A stretch of DNA of 21,921 nucleotides from JBBRFH01 sp038224615. GTDB lineage: Bacteria > Planctomycetota > Phycisphaerae > Tepidisphaerales > Tepidisphaeraceae. The number at the start of each line of letters is the position of its first letter. Position 1 is the stretch's first letter. Below the pieces are notes generated by a model. That model was not told the origin of the DNA, searched no databases, and was given only the letters and a program-made list of their open reading frames with translations. The translations under genes and the position numbers were made by a program. Positions 16,067-21,921 of the stretch are shown here, one piece after another. The stretch lies in NCBI GenBank assembly GCA_038224615.1, contig JBBRFH010000015.1, positions 1-21,921 of the forward strand. Reading direction: 5' to 3'.

Positions 16067-16327
16067 GGGCAAATCCTAAACAATGGTCCGACCGCCGGCG
16101 AAGACTCGTCCTGCCGCCGACGTTGCCACCATGGCGAGCATAAGCAGAGGGCCGGTGCGGATTTGCTCGGGGGGGAATCCTATCGCCCGCGTCCGCTCGT
16201 CGGGAAGGCGTCGATCATAGAGTGGATCACGCGGTTGCCAACAGGCCGACGGTCCCGGTGGATGCCCGCTGGGCGGTCGAGCCCGCGACACAATCGCCGC
16301 GCGGTTCGCTTTTGCTGTTGCTCCGGC

Positions 16328-16343
16328 GTGGGGTTTCCCCCAC
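16328..16343. promoter_or_regulatory. Small hairpin in the leader of the STAS gene
   Basis: GTGGGG at 16328-16333 and CCCCAC at 16338-16343 form a perfect six-pair stem with loop TTTC. It ends 12 bases before the start codon at 16356, where only a weak GGGCG precedes the ATG. It could limit ribosome access. The 280 bases between this and the TerC start hold nothing else I can identify. Confidence 0.35.
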
Positions 16344-16355
16344 AATCGCCGGGCG

Positions 16356-16739
16356 ATGAGTCAACAGCAGTCCGATGCGGTGCAACTGCCTTTTATCGTC
16401 ACGACGGTCGAAGACTGGACGGTCATCGAATTCCGTGCGCCATCGCTCATGGACCCGATCCAACTCGAACAGACGGGCCAGGCACTTTATCATCTCGTCG
16501 ACGAGCAGGACAAGCGTATGATTATCATGGACTTCGAGAAGGTCCAGTACATCAGCAGCCAGGCGATCGGCATTGTGCTGACGATGAACAAAAAGCTCTC
16601 GACGCTCAAGCACAGCAAGTTCATTCTGTGCGGGGTCGGCGAAAAGCTGATGCAGTTGATCAAGATCACCCGGCTCGATCGCATCCTGACGATCAAGCTG
16701 ACCCAGCGCGAGGCGCTGAAGATCCAAAGAGTGCTGTGA
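16356..16739 (+). CDS. STAS-domain protein (anti-sigma-factor antagonist type)
   Basis: The 127-residue cytoplasmic protein is a single STAS domain like SpoIIAA/RsbV. It shows the strand TVEDWTVIEFRAPSLMDP near residue 15, then MIIMDFEKVQYISSQAIGIVLTMNKKL near 52-78, where the I-S-S-Q-A-I-G loop normally carries the phosphorylatable serine. FILCGVGEKLMQLIKITRLDRIL follows near 88-110. In the partner-switching model, such a protein binds an anti-sigma kinase when unphosphorylated and releases the sigma factor; no kinase or phosphatase is in the window, so its circuit is unknown. It is the first of three same-strand genes, with a membrane-anchored PDZ-like protein 49 bases downstream. The start at 16356 has a poor ribosome-binding site. 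Confidence 0.88.
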   Translation: MSQQQSDAVQLPFIVTTVEDWTVIEFRAPSLMDPIQLEQTGQALYHLVDEQDKRMIIMDFEKVQYISSQAIGIVLTMNKKLSTLKHSKFILCGVGEKLMQLIKITRLDRILTIKLTQREALKIQRVL

Positions 16740-16788
16740 GTCGCGGCGCCGGAGAGGCGTCTACCAGGCGTAGGACACGAGGTGCATC

Positions 16789-17343
16789 ATGAGAGGCGCG
16801 GGATTCGGACTTGTCGGGCTGCTTCTGTGCGGGGCCATCATTTTCTACATGATGTGGGGCGAGGGCGGATCGGCGCAAACGAGCCTGGAGGCCAAAAAGC
16901 ATTCGGAGGAGATCGTCAACAAGGTCTCCGGTCGCGATGAACAAGGTGCGGCCGTCACCGCGGCGATTAGCTTTGAGGACGCGCCCAAGGGCCTGCTGGT
17001 CAAATCGATCACGCCGGGCAGCGCGCTGGAGAAGAAGTACGGGCTGAAGGTGGGCGACATCGTGCTCGAAGCCGGTCCGCTCGAACTCAAGGCCCAGCCC
17101 AGCCCGCAGGAATCAATCCAATTGGCGTATGCCCGCGACGACACCCTGGTGGTGATGCGCGGCGTTCAGAAGATCACCCTTCCAAACGACCGCAATGTCG
17201 GAGTCGCCCCGCCCACTCCGTCCGTCGCCATCCCGACGCCGGCACCCGCGCCCGCTGACACCACGCCACCAGCGCCGCCCGTGAAGCGGACGAACCCGCA
17301 GGGACAGGCACACGACCTGCTGAAGAAGATTGAATCGCACTAG
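16789..17343 (+). CDS. Membrane-anchored PDZ-like domain protein with proline-rich tail
   Basis: The 184-residue protein starts with one hydrophobic segment (GFGLVGLLLCGAIIFYMMW, residues 4-22), which should anchor it in the inner membrane or act as an uncleaved signal. Residues of about 58-128 resemble a PDZ domain of the protease-associated kind: APKGLLVKSITPGSALEKKY, then LKVGDIVLEAGPLEL and a C-terminal strand DTLVVMRGVQKITLP. The order G-L-L-V, P-G-S-A, G-D-I-V is the usual carboxylate-binding layout. A proline/alanine/threonine-rich linker (about 140-168) precedes a charged end. No protease domain is attached, so it may be a scaffold or sensor. GAGGTG four bases before ATG 16789 supports the start. 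It lies between the STAS gene and a small membrane protein gene. Confidence 0.75.
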   Translation: MRGAGFGLVGLLLCGAIIFYMMWGEGGSAQTSLEAKKHSEEIVNKVSGRDEQGAAVTAAISFEDAPKGLLVKSITPGSALEKKYGLKVGDIVLEAGPLELKAQPSPQESIQLAYARDDTLVVMRGVQKITLPNDRNVGVAPPTPSVAIPTPAPAPADTTPPAPPVKRTNPQGQAHDLLKKIESH

Positions 17344-17383
17344 AGCCGATTTCAATCGCGCTTATCGCTCGATGTGCCGTCTC

Positions 17384-17470
17384 GTCATCCTGAGGTACTC
17401 CGAAGGATCTACTGGCACCGTACTGGGCCTTTACGTTGCCAGCAGATCCTTCGGAGTACCTCAGGATGAC
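17384..17470. repeat. 34-base inverted repeat of the GTCATCCTGAGG type
   Basis: Arm 17384-17417 and arm 17437-17470 are inverted copies matching at 33 of 34 positions, separated by a 19-base loop. The outer end begins GTCATCCTGAGG and the inner part contains GAAGGATCT. This resembles the dispersed GTCATCCTGAG...GAAGGATCT repeats that I know from many bacterial intergenic regions. The right arm includes the ribosome-binding site and ATG of the next gene. Confidence 0.85.
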
Positions 17471-17918
17471 AACCGCGCGCTTCCGACCCGGCCGTCCCGC
17501 CCGCTTCCGAATCTGGGCAGTGCTGACCTTGCTGCTCCTGCTCGGGCAGCCCGGCTGGTGCTTCCTGATCGGTTATCGGACCGTCTTCTGGATGGGCCTG
17601 ACCCTGTTCATCGCGGCGCTGGCAGCGTTCGCGGTTCTGCTCGTCACCACGCCCCCTGACGCCCTCCGCCTGCCCGCACGACAATCGTGGTGGCTCATTT
17701 TCGGGGGGATGCTCTGGCTGCAGGGATGGGCCTTGGGCGCCTCCGGCCGGGGCGATCACCTCGCTGCGGCAGGCATTTCACTCGCCCTCCTGGGCGTGAT
17801 GCTGGTCCTTATGGAGATGCTCCGGCGGTCCGATAAAGCCTTGTGGTGGGGCACTTTACTGGCGTGGAACCCGTTGGCGACGCTCCTGCCGCTAATGCTC
17901 GCTGTTGCTCAACCCTGA
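17466..17918 (+). CDS. Small multi-pass membrane protein of unknown function
   Basis: The 150-residue protein has an N-terminal basic stretch (TTARFRPGRPARFR), then four likely membrane helices: IWAVLTLLLLLGQPGWCFLI, MGLTLFIAALAAFAVLLV, WWLIFGGMLWLQGWALGA and AAAGISLALLGVMLVLMEML. A shorter fifth hydrophobic stretch (LATLLPLMLAVAQP) ends it. I do not recognise a family, and there are no catalytic motifs. ATG 17466 is preferred because CGGAG at 17452-17456 lies nine bases upstream. Both signals are inside the right arm of an inverted repeat, so the gene's translation start appears to have been captured or rebuilt by that element. It follows the PDZ-like gene on the same strand and may belong to the same unit. 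Confidence 0.65.
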   Translation: MTTARFRPGRPARFRIWAVLTLLLLLGQPGWCFLIGYRTVFWMGLTLFIAALAAFAVLLVTTPPDALRLPARQSWWLIFGGMLWLQGWALGASGRGDHLAAAGISLALLGVMLVLMEMLRRSDKALWWGTLLAWNPLATLLPLMLAVAQP

Positions 17919-18024
17919 CGAATTTGCGGACGATAAACCCGGTACCGGCCTCCCTGCGCGTGTGTGCGCGTTTTCCACTCCGTGAGGGTGGGCGGGTTGT
18001 GCGGTCTATGCCGGGTGGATAAGA

Positions 18025-18966
18025 ATGTCGCAGCTAAGTATGAGCGCAAGCGTATCAACCTCTGTCGTTACTCCCGCCTCGGCCACTGAGGTAGAGCCGG
18101 CTTACATCGAAACCGTCATCCGTCCCCGCAAGGGCTGGATCGGCATCGACTGGGCCGAACTCCTCAGCCGCCGCGAGCTGTTGTTTTTCCTGATCTGGCG
18201 CGACGTGAAGGTCAAGTACAAGCAGGCGATCTTCGGGTCCGCCTGGGCCATCGTCGTGCCGCTGGTGAGCGTGATCATCTACTCGGTGGTCGGCATTCTC
18301 GCCGGCTTTGCCAACCGGACCGTCGAAGGCGTGCCCTACCCGGTCTACGTCTACGCCGGACTTCTCCCGTGGCTGTTCCTGCAGGCCGCCATCAACGGCG
18401 GGGGCATGTCGCTGGTCAACAACCAGGCGTTGCTCACCAAAATCTACCTGCCCCGGCTGTTCATCCCGACGTCGATGATCGGGTCGGCGATGGTCGACAT
18501 GTTCTTCTCGTCGCTGGTGTTCATCGGCATGTTGCTGTTCTTCTGGGTCAAGACCCACGGACAGTTCGTCCCCAGTTGGCAGGTGGTCTTCGTGCCCCCG
18601 CTGCTGCTCCTGCTGGTCATCGCCGCGACGGGCACGGCGTACCTGCTGTCGGCATTGACTGTGATGTTCCGCGATCTGCGGTTCATCATCCCGTTCATCA
18701 CCCAGCTCGGCATCTGGCTGACCGCCGTCGTCTACCCGCAGACCCTTTTCATCTTCAAGCACAAGGACGGCACGGTCAGCGACTACCGCAACTGGCTCGC
18801 GCTCAACCCGTTCGCCGGCATCATCCACAGCTTCCGCGCGGCGATCCTCGGCGAGCCATGGAACTTCATCCAGCTCGGCAGCTCGATCGTGCTCTGCTGC
18901 GTCTTGTTCGTGCTCGGCCTGTTCTATTTCAAGCGCGTCGAGCGCCGGTTCGCGGATATCGCATAA
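18025..18966 (+). CDS. ABC-2 type polysaccharide exporter permease (Wzm/TagG-like)
   Basis: The 313-residue inner-membrane protein is the permease half of an ABC exporter for O-antigen-like or teichoic-acid-like glycans. After a polar N-terminus of about 45 residues it reads LLFFLIWRDVKVKYKQAIFGSAWAIVVPL, the amphipathic helix and first membrane segment that mark the Wzm/TagG branch. Further helices contain YAGLLPWLFLQAAINGG, VDMFFSSLVFIGMLLFF, LLLLVIAATGTAYLL, and the typical LNPFAGIIHSFRAAILG periplasmic stretch before the last helix. The end, YFKRVERRFADIA, is the usual cytoplasmic tail of these permeases. The partner ATPase gene starts about 100 bases downstream. The start at 18025 has only GGTGG upstream; ATG 18040 is an alternative. 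Confidence 0.92.
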   Translation: MSQLSMSASVSTSVVTPASATEVEPAYIETVIRPRKGWIGIDWAELLSRRELLFFLIWRDVKVKYKQAIFGSAWAIVVPLVSVIIYSVVGILAGFANRTVEGVPYPVYVYAGLLPWLFLQAAINGGGMSLVNNQALLTKIYLPRLFIPTSMIGSAMVDMFFSSLVFIGMLLFFWVKTHGQFVPSWQVVFVPPLLLLLVIAATGTAYLLSALTVMFRDLRFIIPFITQLGIWLTAVVYPQTLFIFKHKDGTVSDYRNWLALNPFAGIIHSFRAAILGEPWNFIQLGSSIVLCCVLFVLGLFYFKRVERRFADIA

Positions 18967-18977
18967 AGGAAGGCACG

Positions 18978-19062
18978 GAGGCAATGAGGCAAAGAGGCAA
19001 TGAGGGAATCTCGCTTCAGATTTCTCCCTCTGTGCCTCTGTGCCTCAATGCCTCATTGCCTC
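18978..19062. repeat. Palindrome of GAGGCAAT-type words between permease and ATPase genes
   Basis: GAGGCAATGAGGCA at 18978-18991 is perfectly complementary to 19049-19062. The flanking sequence continues as tandem words on both sides: AGAGGCAATGAGGGA to the right of the left arm, and TCCCTCTGTGCCTCTGTGCC to the left of the right arm. The right side carries about one more word than the left. It occupies almost the whole gap between the two exporter genes, and the ATPase ATG follows eight bases after the right arm. Confidence 0.75.
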
Positions 19063-19069
19063 ATCAACA

Positions 19070-20320
19070 ATGAAACCAGCCATCAGCATCGAAAACATCC
19101 ACAAGGCGTATCGCCTGGGCGTGCAGCACAAGGCGGAGTCGTTCAAAGCGATCGCGTCGGACTTCCTGCACCACCCGCTCAAGCGGCTGCGGAAGTTCAA
19201 CGAGGATTACGCCGAAGGCGAAGACGTTTTCTGGGCGCTCGATGACGTCTCGTTCGACGTGCAGCGCGGCGAGGTCATCGGGCTCATCGGCCGCAACGGC
19301 GCGGGCAAGTCGACGCTGCTGAAGGTGCTGTCGCGCATCGTCGAGCCAACCAGCGGCTCGGTCACCCTCCGCGGCCGCGTCAGCTCGCTGCTGGAAGTGG
19401 GCACCGGTTTCCACCCCGAACTCACCGGCCGCGAAAACATCTTCCTCAACGGTGCGATCCTCGGGATGAAGCGCACCGAGATTAAGCAGCGCTTCGACCA
19501 GATCGTCGATTTCAGCGAGGTCGGCAAGTTTCTCGACACCCCGGTGAAGCGCTACAGCTCGGGCATGTACGTGCGCCTCGCGTTCAGCGTCGCGGCCCAC
19601 CTCGATCCGGAGATCATGATCGTTGACGAAGTGCTGGCGGTCGGCGATCAGCAGTTTCAGCAGAAGTGCCTGGGCAAGATGAACGACGTCATGCGCCAGG
19701 GGCGCACGATCCTGTTCGTCAGCCACTCCATGGACGCAATCGCGTCGTTGTGTACGACCGTCATCCACATGAAGAAGGGCAAGCCGACGCCGAAGATGAC
19801 CGTTGATGAAGGCGTCCGCAGCTACCTCGATGAAGCCGCCGCCGGCGACAGCCTTCCGCTGCACAAGAAGCCGCGCTCGCAGAAAGAGCCGCATTCGCCA
19901 ATCTTCCACGAACTGCACATCCGCACCGAGAACGGCGAGAGCGTAACGATCCCGTCGGGGCAAAAGGTCACCTTCGATGTGACAATGCGCGACTTCGCCG
20001 ACATCCCCGGCAATCTCACGCTGGGCATCGGGCTGAACAACTCACGCGGGCAGCGCGTCGCGCTGTTCCACACCGAGTACCACAAGGGCATGACCTTCCG
20101 CGGTGCCAACGAGATGACGCTCAACTGCGAAATTCCGACCTTGCCGCTGGCCCCGGCGAGCTACACGATCGATCTCGTGCTGGCCGACGGCTACAACATC
20201 ATCGAGCGCGTCGAACGTGCCGGCCAGGTCGAGGTCGTTTTTTGCGACGTCTTCGGCACCGGCAAGATCCCCAACGGCAAACAAAGCACGCTGGTGCTGC
20301 CGTGCGTGTGGAGCAACTGA
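19070..20320 (+). CDS. ABC transporter ATPase with C-terminal Wzt domain (polysaccharide export)
   Basis: The 416-residue protein powers export of a surface polysaccharide with the permease encoded upstream. The nucleotide-binding domain has Walker A GRNGAGKST (74-82), the signature YSSGM (162-166), Walker B IMIVDE (182-187) and the switch histidine in FVSHSMD near 218. GTGFHPELTGRENIFLNG is typical of the Wzt/TagH branch. Residues of about 285-416 form an extra beta-sandwich (VTIPSGQKVTFDVTM, LTLGIGLNNSRGQRVALFHT, PASYTIDLVLADGYNIIERV) like the Wzt C-terminal domain, which in Wzt recognises the terminal modification of the glycan before export. ATG 19070 is preferred to an upstream in-frame ATG at 19040 that lies inside the palindrome. 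No Shine-Dalgarno sequence precedes it. Confidence 0.93.
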   Translation: MKPAISIENIHKAYRLGVQHKAESFKAIASDFLHHPLKRLRKFNEDYAEGEDVFWALDDVSFDVQRGEVIGLIGRNGAGKSTLLKVLSRIVEPTSGSVTLRGRVSSLLEVGTGFHPELTGRENIFLNGAILGMKRTEIKQRFDQIVDFSEVGKFLDTPVKRYSSGMYVRLAFSVAAHLDPEIMIVDEVLAVGDQQFQQKCLGKMNDVMRQGRTILFVSHSMDAIASLCTTVIHMKKGKPTPKMTVDEGVRSYLDEAAAGDSLPLHKKPRSQKEPHSPIFHELHIRTENGESVTIPSGQKVTFDVTMRDFADIPGNLTLGIGLNNSRGQRVALFHTEYHKGMTFRGANEMTLNCEIPTLPLAPASYTIDLVLADGYNIIERVERAGQVEVVFCDVFGTGKIPNGKQSTLVLPCVWSN

Positions 20321-20330
20321 AGTGAGAAGA

Positions 20331-20385
20331 CAGAAGACAGGAGACAGGAGCAACGCCGTCCTCCTCGCCTGTCTCCTGTCTCCTG
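20331..20385. repeat. Palindrome of GACAGGA-type words between Wzt and glycosyltransferase genes
   Basis: CAGAAGACAGGAGACAGG at 20331-20348 and its inverted copy at 20368-20385 match at 17 of 18 positions around a 19-base loop. Both arms are tandem copies of a seven-base word (GGAGACA, CTCCTGT). The word TGTCTCCT appears once more just before the ATG at 20399. The element fills the gap between the two genes. Confidence 0.75.
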
Positions 20386-20398
20386 ACGCTTGTCTCCT

Positions 20399-21436
20399 AT
20401 GCCTTCGCCTTCCGTTTCCATCATCATCCCCACCAAGGACCGGGCCGAGCTGCTGATGCAGACGTTGGCGTCGGTTCGGGCGCAGACGCTGGGAGACTGG
20501 GAAGCGATTGTCGTCGATGACAACTCAACTGATGACACGCTTCTGCACCTGCAGCAGATCGTGCTCGAAGAACCCCGCATTCGCTTCATGCACGTCTCGC
20601 GGCCGCGCTACGGGGCGCAGGCGGCGCGGAACATCGGGATCGAAGAATCGCGCGGGCAGTACCTGATCCTGCTCGATAGCGATGACCTGCTCTCAGCCCA
20701 CGCGCTTGAGCAGCGCGTGCCGGTGATGAACGCCGATCCGTCGATGGACTTCGCGGTTTTCCCGTGCGAGTGCTTCGGCAAAACGCCCGGCGATCGGGGC
20801 GTGCTCTGGAACGTGGCAACGCCCGAAGACGACCTGGACCGGTTTCTCAAGCTCGACGTGCCGTGGCAGACGACGTCGCCGATCTGGAAGCGCGAATCGC
20901 TCACGGCCCTGCTGCCGTGGCCGGAAGACGTGCCGGTCGGACAGGACTGGGAGTTTCACATCCGCGCGCTGCTTCGGCGGATGAAGTATGTCCGCACCGG
21001 CGTCGTCGATCACTTCTGGCGACAGGCCGAATCGGAACGCGAGTCGATCGGCAAGAACACGATGAAGCCGCAGATGCTGCACGCGCGCGTGAAAACCAAC
21101 GAGCACGTGCTCAAGACCGTCGAAGCCGCCGGCCAACTCACCGCCGTGCGGCGCGCGATGTTCGCAGGGATGTTTTTCCAGTCGGCCGAGCGACTGGGCA
21201 CGCGCCAGTCATGGCGTGAGGGACTGAGCGTGTGGACCAAGGCTCACGCGCTCGGCCTAATCAGCGATCGCCAGTTCAGGCAAGGCCGCAATTACTTCTG
21301 GCTCTACCGCTTCAAGAAGCTGCGCGGCATCTACCGAAATCGCCTCACCAGGCAGTGGCCGCGCGAGTTTTTCGTCCCGCGGTCCACCACCTACCTGACC
21401 GCGCCGGCACCCAGGCGAGAGGAGGCGATGGCATGA
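20399..21436 (+). CDS. Family 2 glycosyltransferase
   Basis: The 345-residue protein has a GT-A fold typical of family GT2 and would transfer a sugar from a nucleotide donor onto a growing glycan at the inner membrane face. Seen are the N-terminal strand VSIIIPTKDRAELL (near residue 5), the nucleotide-binding VVDDNSTDDT (near 38-47) and the metal-binding L-D-S-D-D in LILLDSDDLLS (near 91). WKRESLTALLPWPEDVPVGQDWEFHIRALL, near 160-190, holds the likely catalytic acidic pair (G-Q-D-W-E). There are no clear membrane helices. The acceptor and donor sugars cannot be told. ATG 20399 lacks a Shine-Dalgarno sequence, because the pyrimidine-rich TGTCTCCT end of the upstream palindrome lies where it should be. 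It overlaps the next glycosyltransferase gene by four bases. Confidence 0.9.
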   Translation: MPSPSVSIIIPTKDRAELLMQTLASVRAQTLGDWEAIVVDDNSTDDTLLHLQQIVLEEPRIRFMHVSRPRYGAQAARNIGIEESRGQYLILLDSDDLLSAHALEQRVPVMNADPSMDFAVFPCECFGKTPGDRGVLWNVATPEDDLDRFLKLDVPWQTTSPIWKRESLTALLPWPEDVPVGQDWEFHIRALLRRMKYVRTGVVDHFWRQAESERESIGKNTMKPQMLHARVKTNEHVLKTVEAAGQLTAVRRAMFAGMFFQSAERLGTRQSWREGLSVWTKAHALGLISDRQFRQGRNYFWLYRFKKLRGIYRNRLTRQWPREFFVPRSTTYLTAPAPRREEAMA

Positions 21437-21921
21437 GCACGCCCGCGGTCTCAGTCGTCATGAGCGCCTACAACGCCGAGCGCTATCTGCGCCACGCGAT
21501 CGACTCGATCGTCGCGCAGACGTTTGGCGACTTCGAGCTCGTCATCGTCGACGACGGCTCGAAGGATACGACGCTGTCGATCCTGCGCGAGTATGAGCAG
21601 CGCGATTCGCGCTTCCGTATCATCTCGCGTCCGAACAAGGGCCTGACCGTCTCGCTGAACGAGGCCTTGGTCGCCTGCCGGGCGCCGATCGTGGCGCGGA
21701 TGGACGCCGATGACATCTCCGTGCCGACGCGCTTCGAGAAGCAGTTGGCGTTCCTGCACGAGAACCCGGACGTCATCCTGCTCGGCGGCAGCGTCGAACT
21801 GATCGACCCGTTCGGCGTTCACATCGGCAACGTCAACTACCCGCCCGACCACGCCACGATCGACGCGCGCCTGCTCGGCGGCGAAGGCGGCGTCATCCCG
21901 CACCCGGCGTGCATGTACCGC
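21433..21921 (+). CDS. Family 2 glycosyltransferase, truncated by the window edge
   Basis: This is the first 163 residues of a second GT2 enzyme with no stop before the window ends. VSVVMSAYNAERYLRHAIDSIVAQTF is the classic N-terminal strand and helix, VIVDDGSKDTT the donor-binding loop near residue 38, and ARMDADDISVPTRFEKQ near 86-102 the metal-binding D-x-D motif. LLGGSVELIDPFG and GEGGVIPHPACMYR lead toward the acceptor region. The start overlaps the stop of the preceding glycosyltransferase in an ATGA junction, with AGAGGAGG about eight bases upstream, so the two are co-translated. It is a different paralogue from its neighbour, not a copy. It belongs to the same polysaccharide locus. 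Confidence 0.9.
   Translation, partial: MSTPAVSVVMSAYNAERYLRHAIDSIVAQTFGDFELVIVDDGSKDTTLSILREYEQRDSRFRIISRPNKGLTVSLNEALVACRAPIVARMDADDISVPTRFEKQLAFLHENPDVILLGGSVELIDPFGVHIGNVNYPPDHATIDARLLGGEGGVIPHPACMYR

Noticed and set aside
16067..16327. Manganese (yybP-ykoY) riboswitch in the TerC leader
   Set aside because: TerC-family genes often carry one, but I could not find its conserved loops here. A covariance search would decide.
15500..16792. 430-residue plus-strand open frame
   Set aside because: It runs antisense through the TerC gene and in another frame through the STAS gene, and shows no domain.
18055..18984. 309-residue minus-strand open frame rich in Asp, Glu, His and Arg
   Set aside because: It is the complement of the ABC permease. 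Its composition is the mirror of membrane codons, not a real acidic protein.
1..21921. CRISPR array, tRNA, rRNA, complete transposon or phage genes
   Set aside because: No regularly spaced direct repeats, no tRNA cloverleaf or rRNA sequence that I could recognise, and no transposase, integrase or phage structural motifs in any frame.

Overview
The window is a high-GC stretch that most likely comes from a planctomycete (Planctomycetota, probably class Phycisphaerae or a relative). The main evidence is two tandem secreted proteins that begin with the planctomycete-type LEPR N-terminal motif (LEPRTHFAAGD and LEPRTFFAAGD). A large secreted beta-helix protein and a scattered gene order fit the same picture. 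This assignment is inference; no rRNA or tRNA gene is visible.

Layout. (1) 31-3643: two tandem, overlapping paralogues that join delta-60 repeats to C-terminal GGxGxD calcium-binding repeats. (2) 3690-9631: a low-density, partly decayed zone. It holds a wrecked dinB (DNA polymerase IV) with a frameshift and a large internal deletion, an 85-base near-perfect hairpin, a less GC-rich GNAT acetyltransferase gene, an intact 1094-residue secreted beta-helix/LamG protein on the minus strand, the C-terminal remnant of an SGNH hydrolase, and a frameshifted EamA-type transporter remnant. (3) 9761-16066: housekeeping genes. ispH (minus) diverges from a DUF1015 gene, hisI and a TrkH/KtrB-like cation transporter. 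A Cof-type HAD phosphatase converges with a TerC-family membrane protein across a pair of opposed intrinsic terminators. (4) 16356-17918: a STAS-domain anti-sigma-factor antagonist, a membrane-anchored PDZ-like protein and a small multi-pass membrane protein. (5) 18025 to the window end: a surface-polysaccharide export and assembly locus with an ABC-2 permease (Wzm type), an ATPase with a C-terminal Wzt carbohydrate-recognition domain, and two family-2 glycosyltransferases, the second cut by the window edge.

How the genes work together. The clearest functional unit is the polysaccharide locus: the glycosyltransferases would build a glycan and the Wzm/Wzt pair would export it. IspH (isoprenoid precursors) and HisI (histidine synthesis) are stand-alone pathway enzymes. 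The tandem LEPR proteins and the beta-helix protein are extracytoplasmic.

The most unusual structure is a set of unrelated intergenic palindromes, several built from short repeated words. They sit at 10724-10884, 12270-12301, 17384-17470, 18978-19062 and 20331-20385, each in the leader of the next plus-strand gene. One supplies the ribosome-binding site and start codon of its gene, and two abut genes with no visible Shine-Dalgarno sequence. No CRISPR array, complete mobile element, phage gene or clear new defence system was found.
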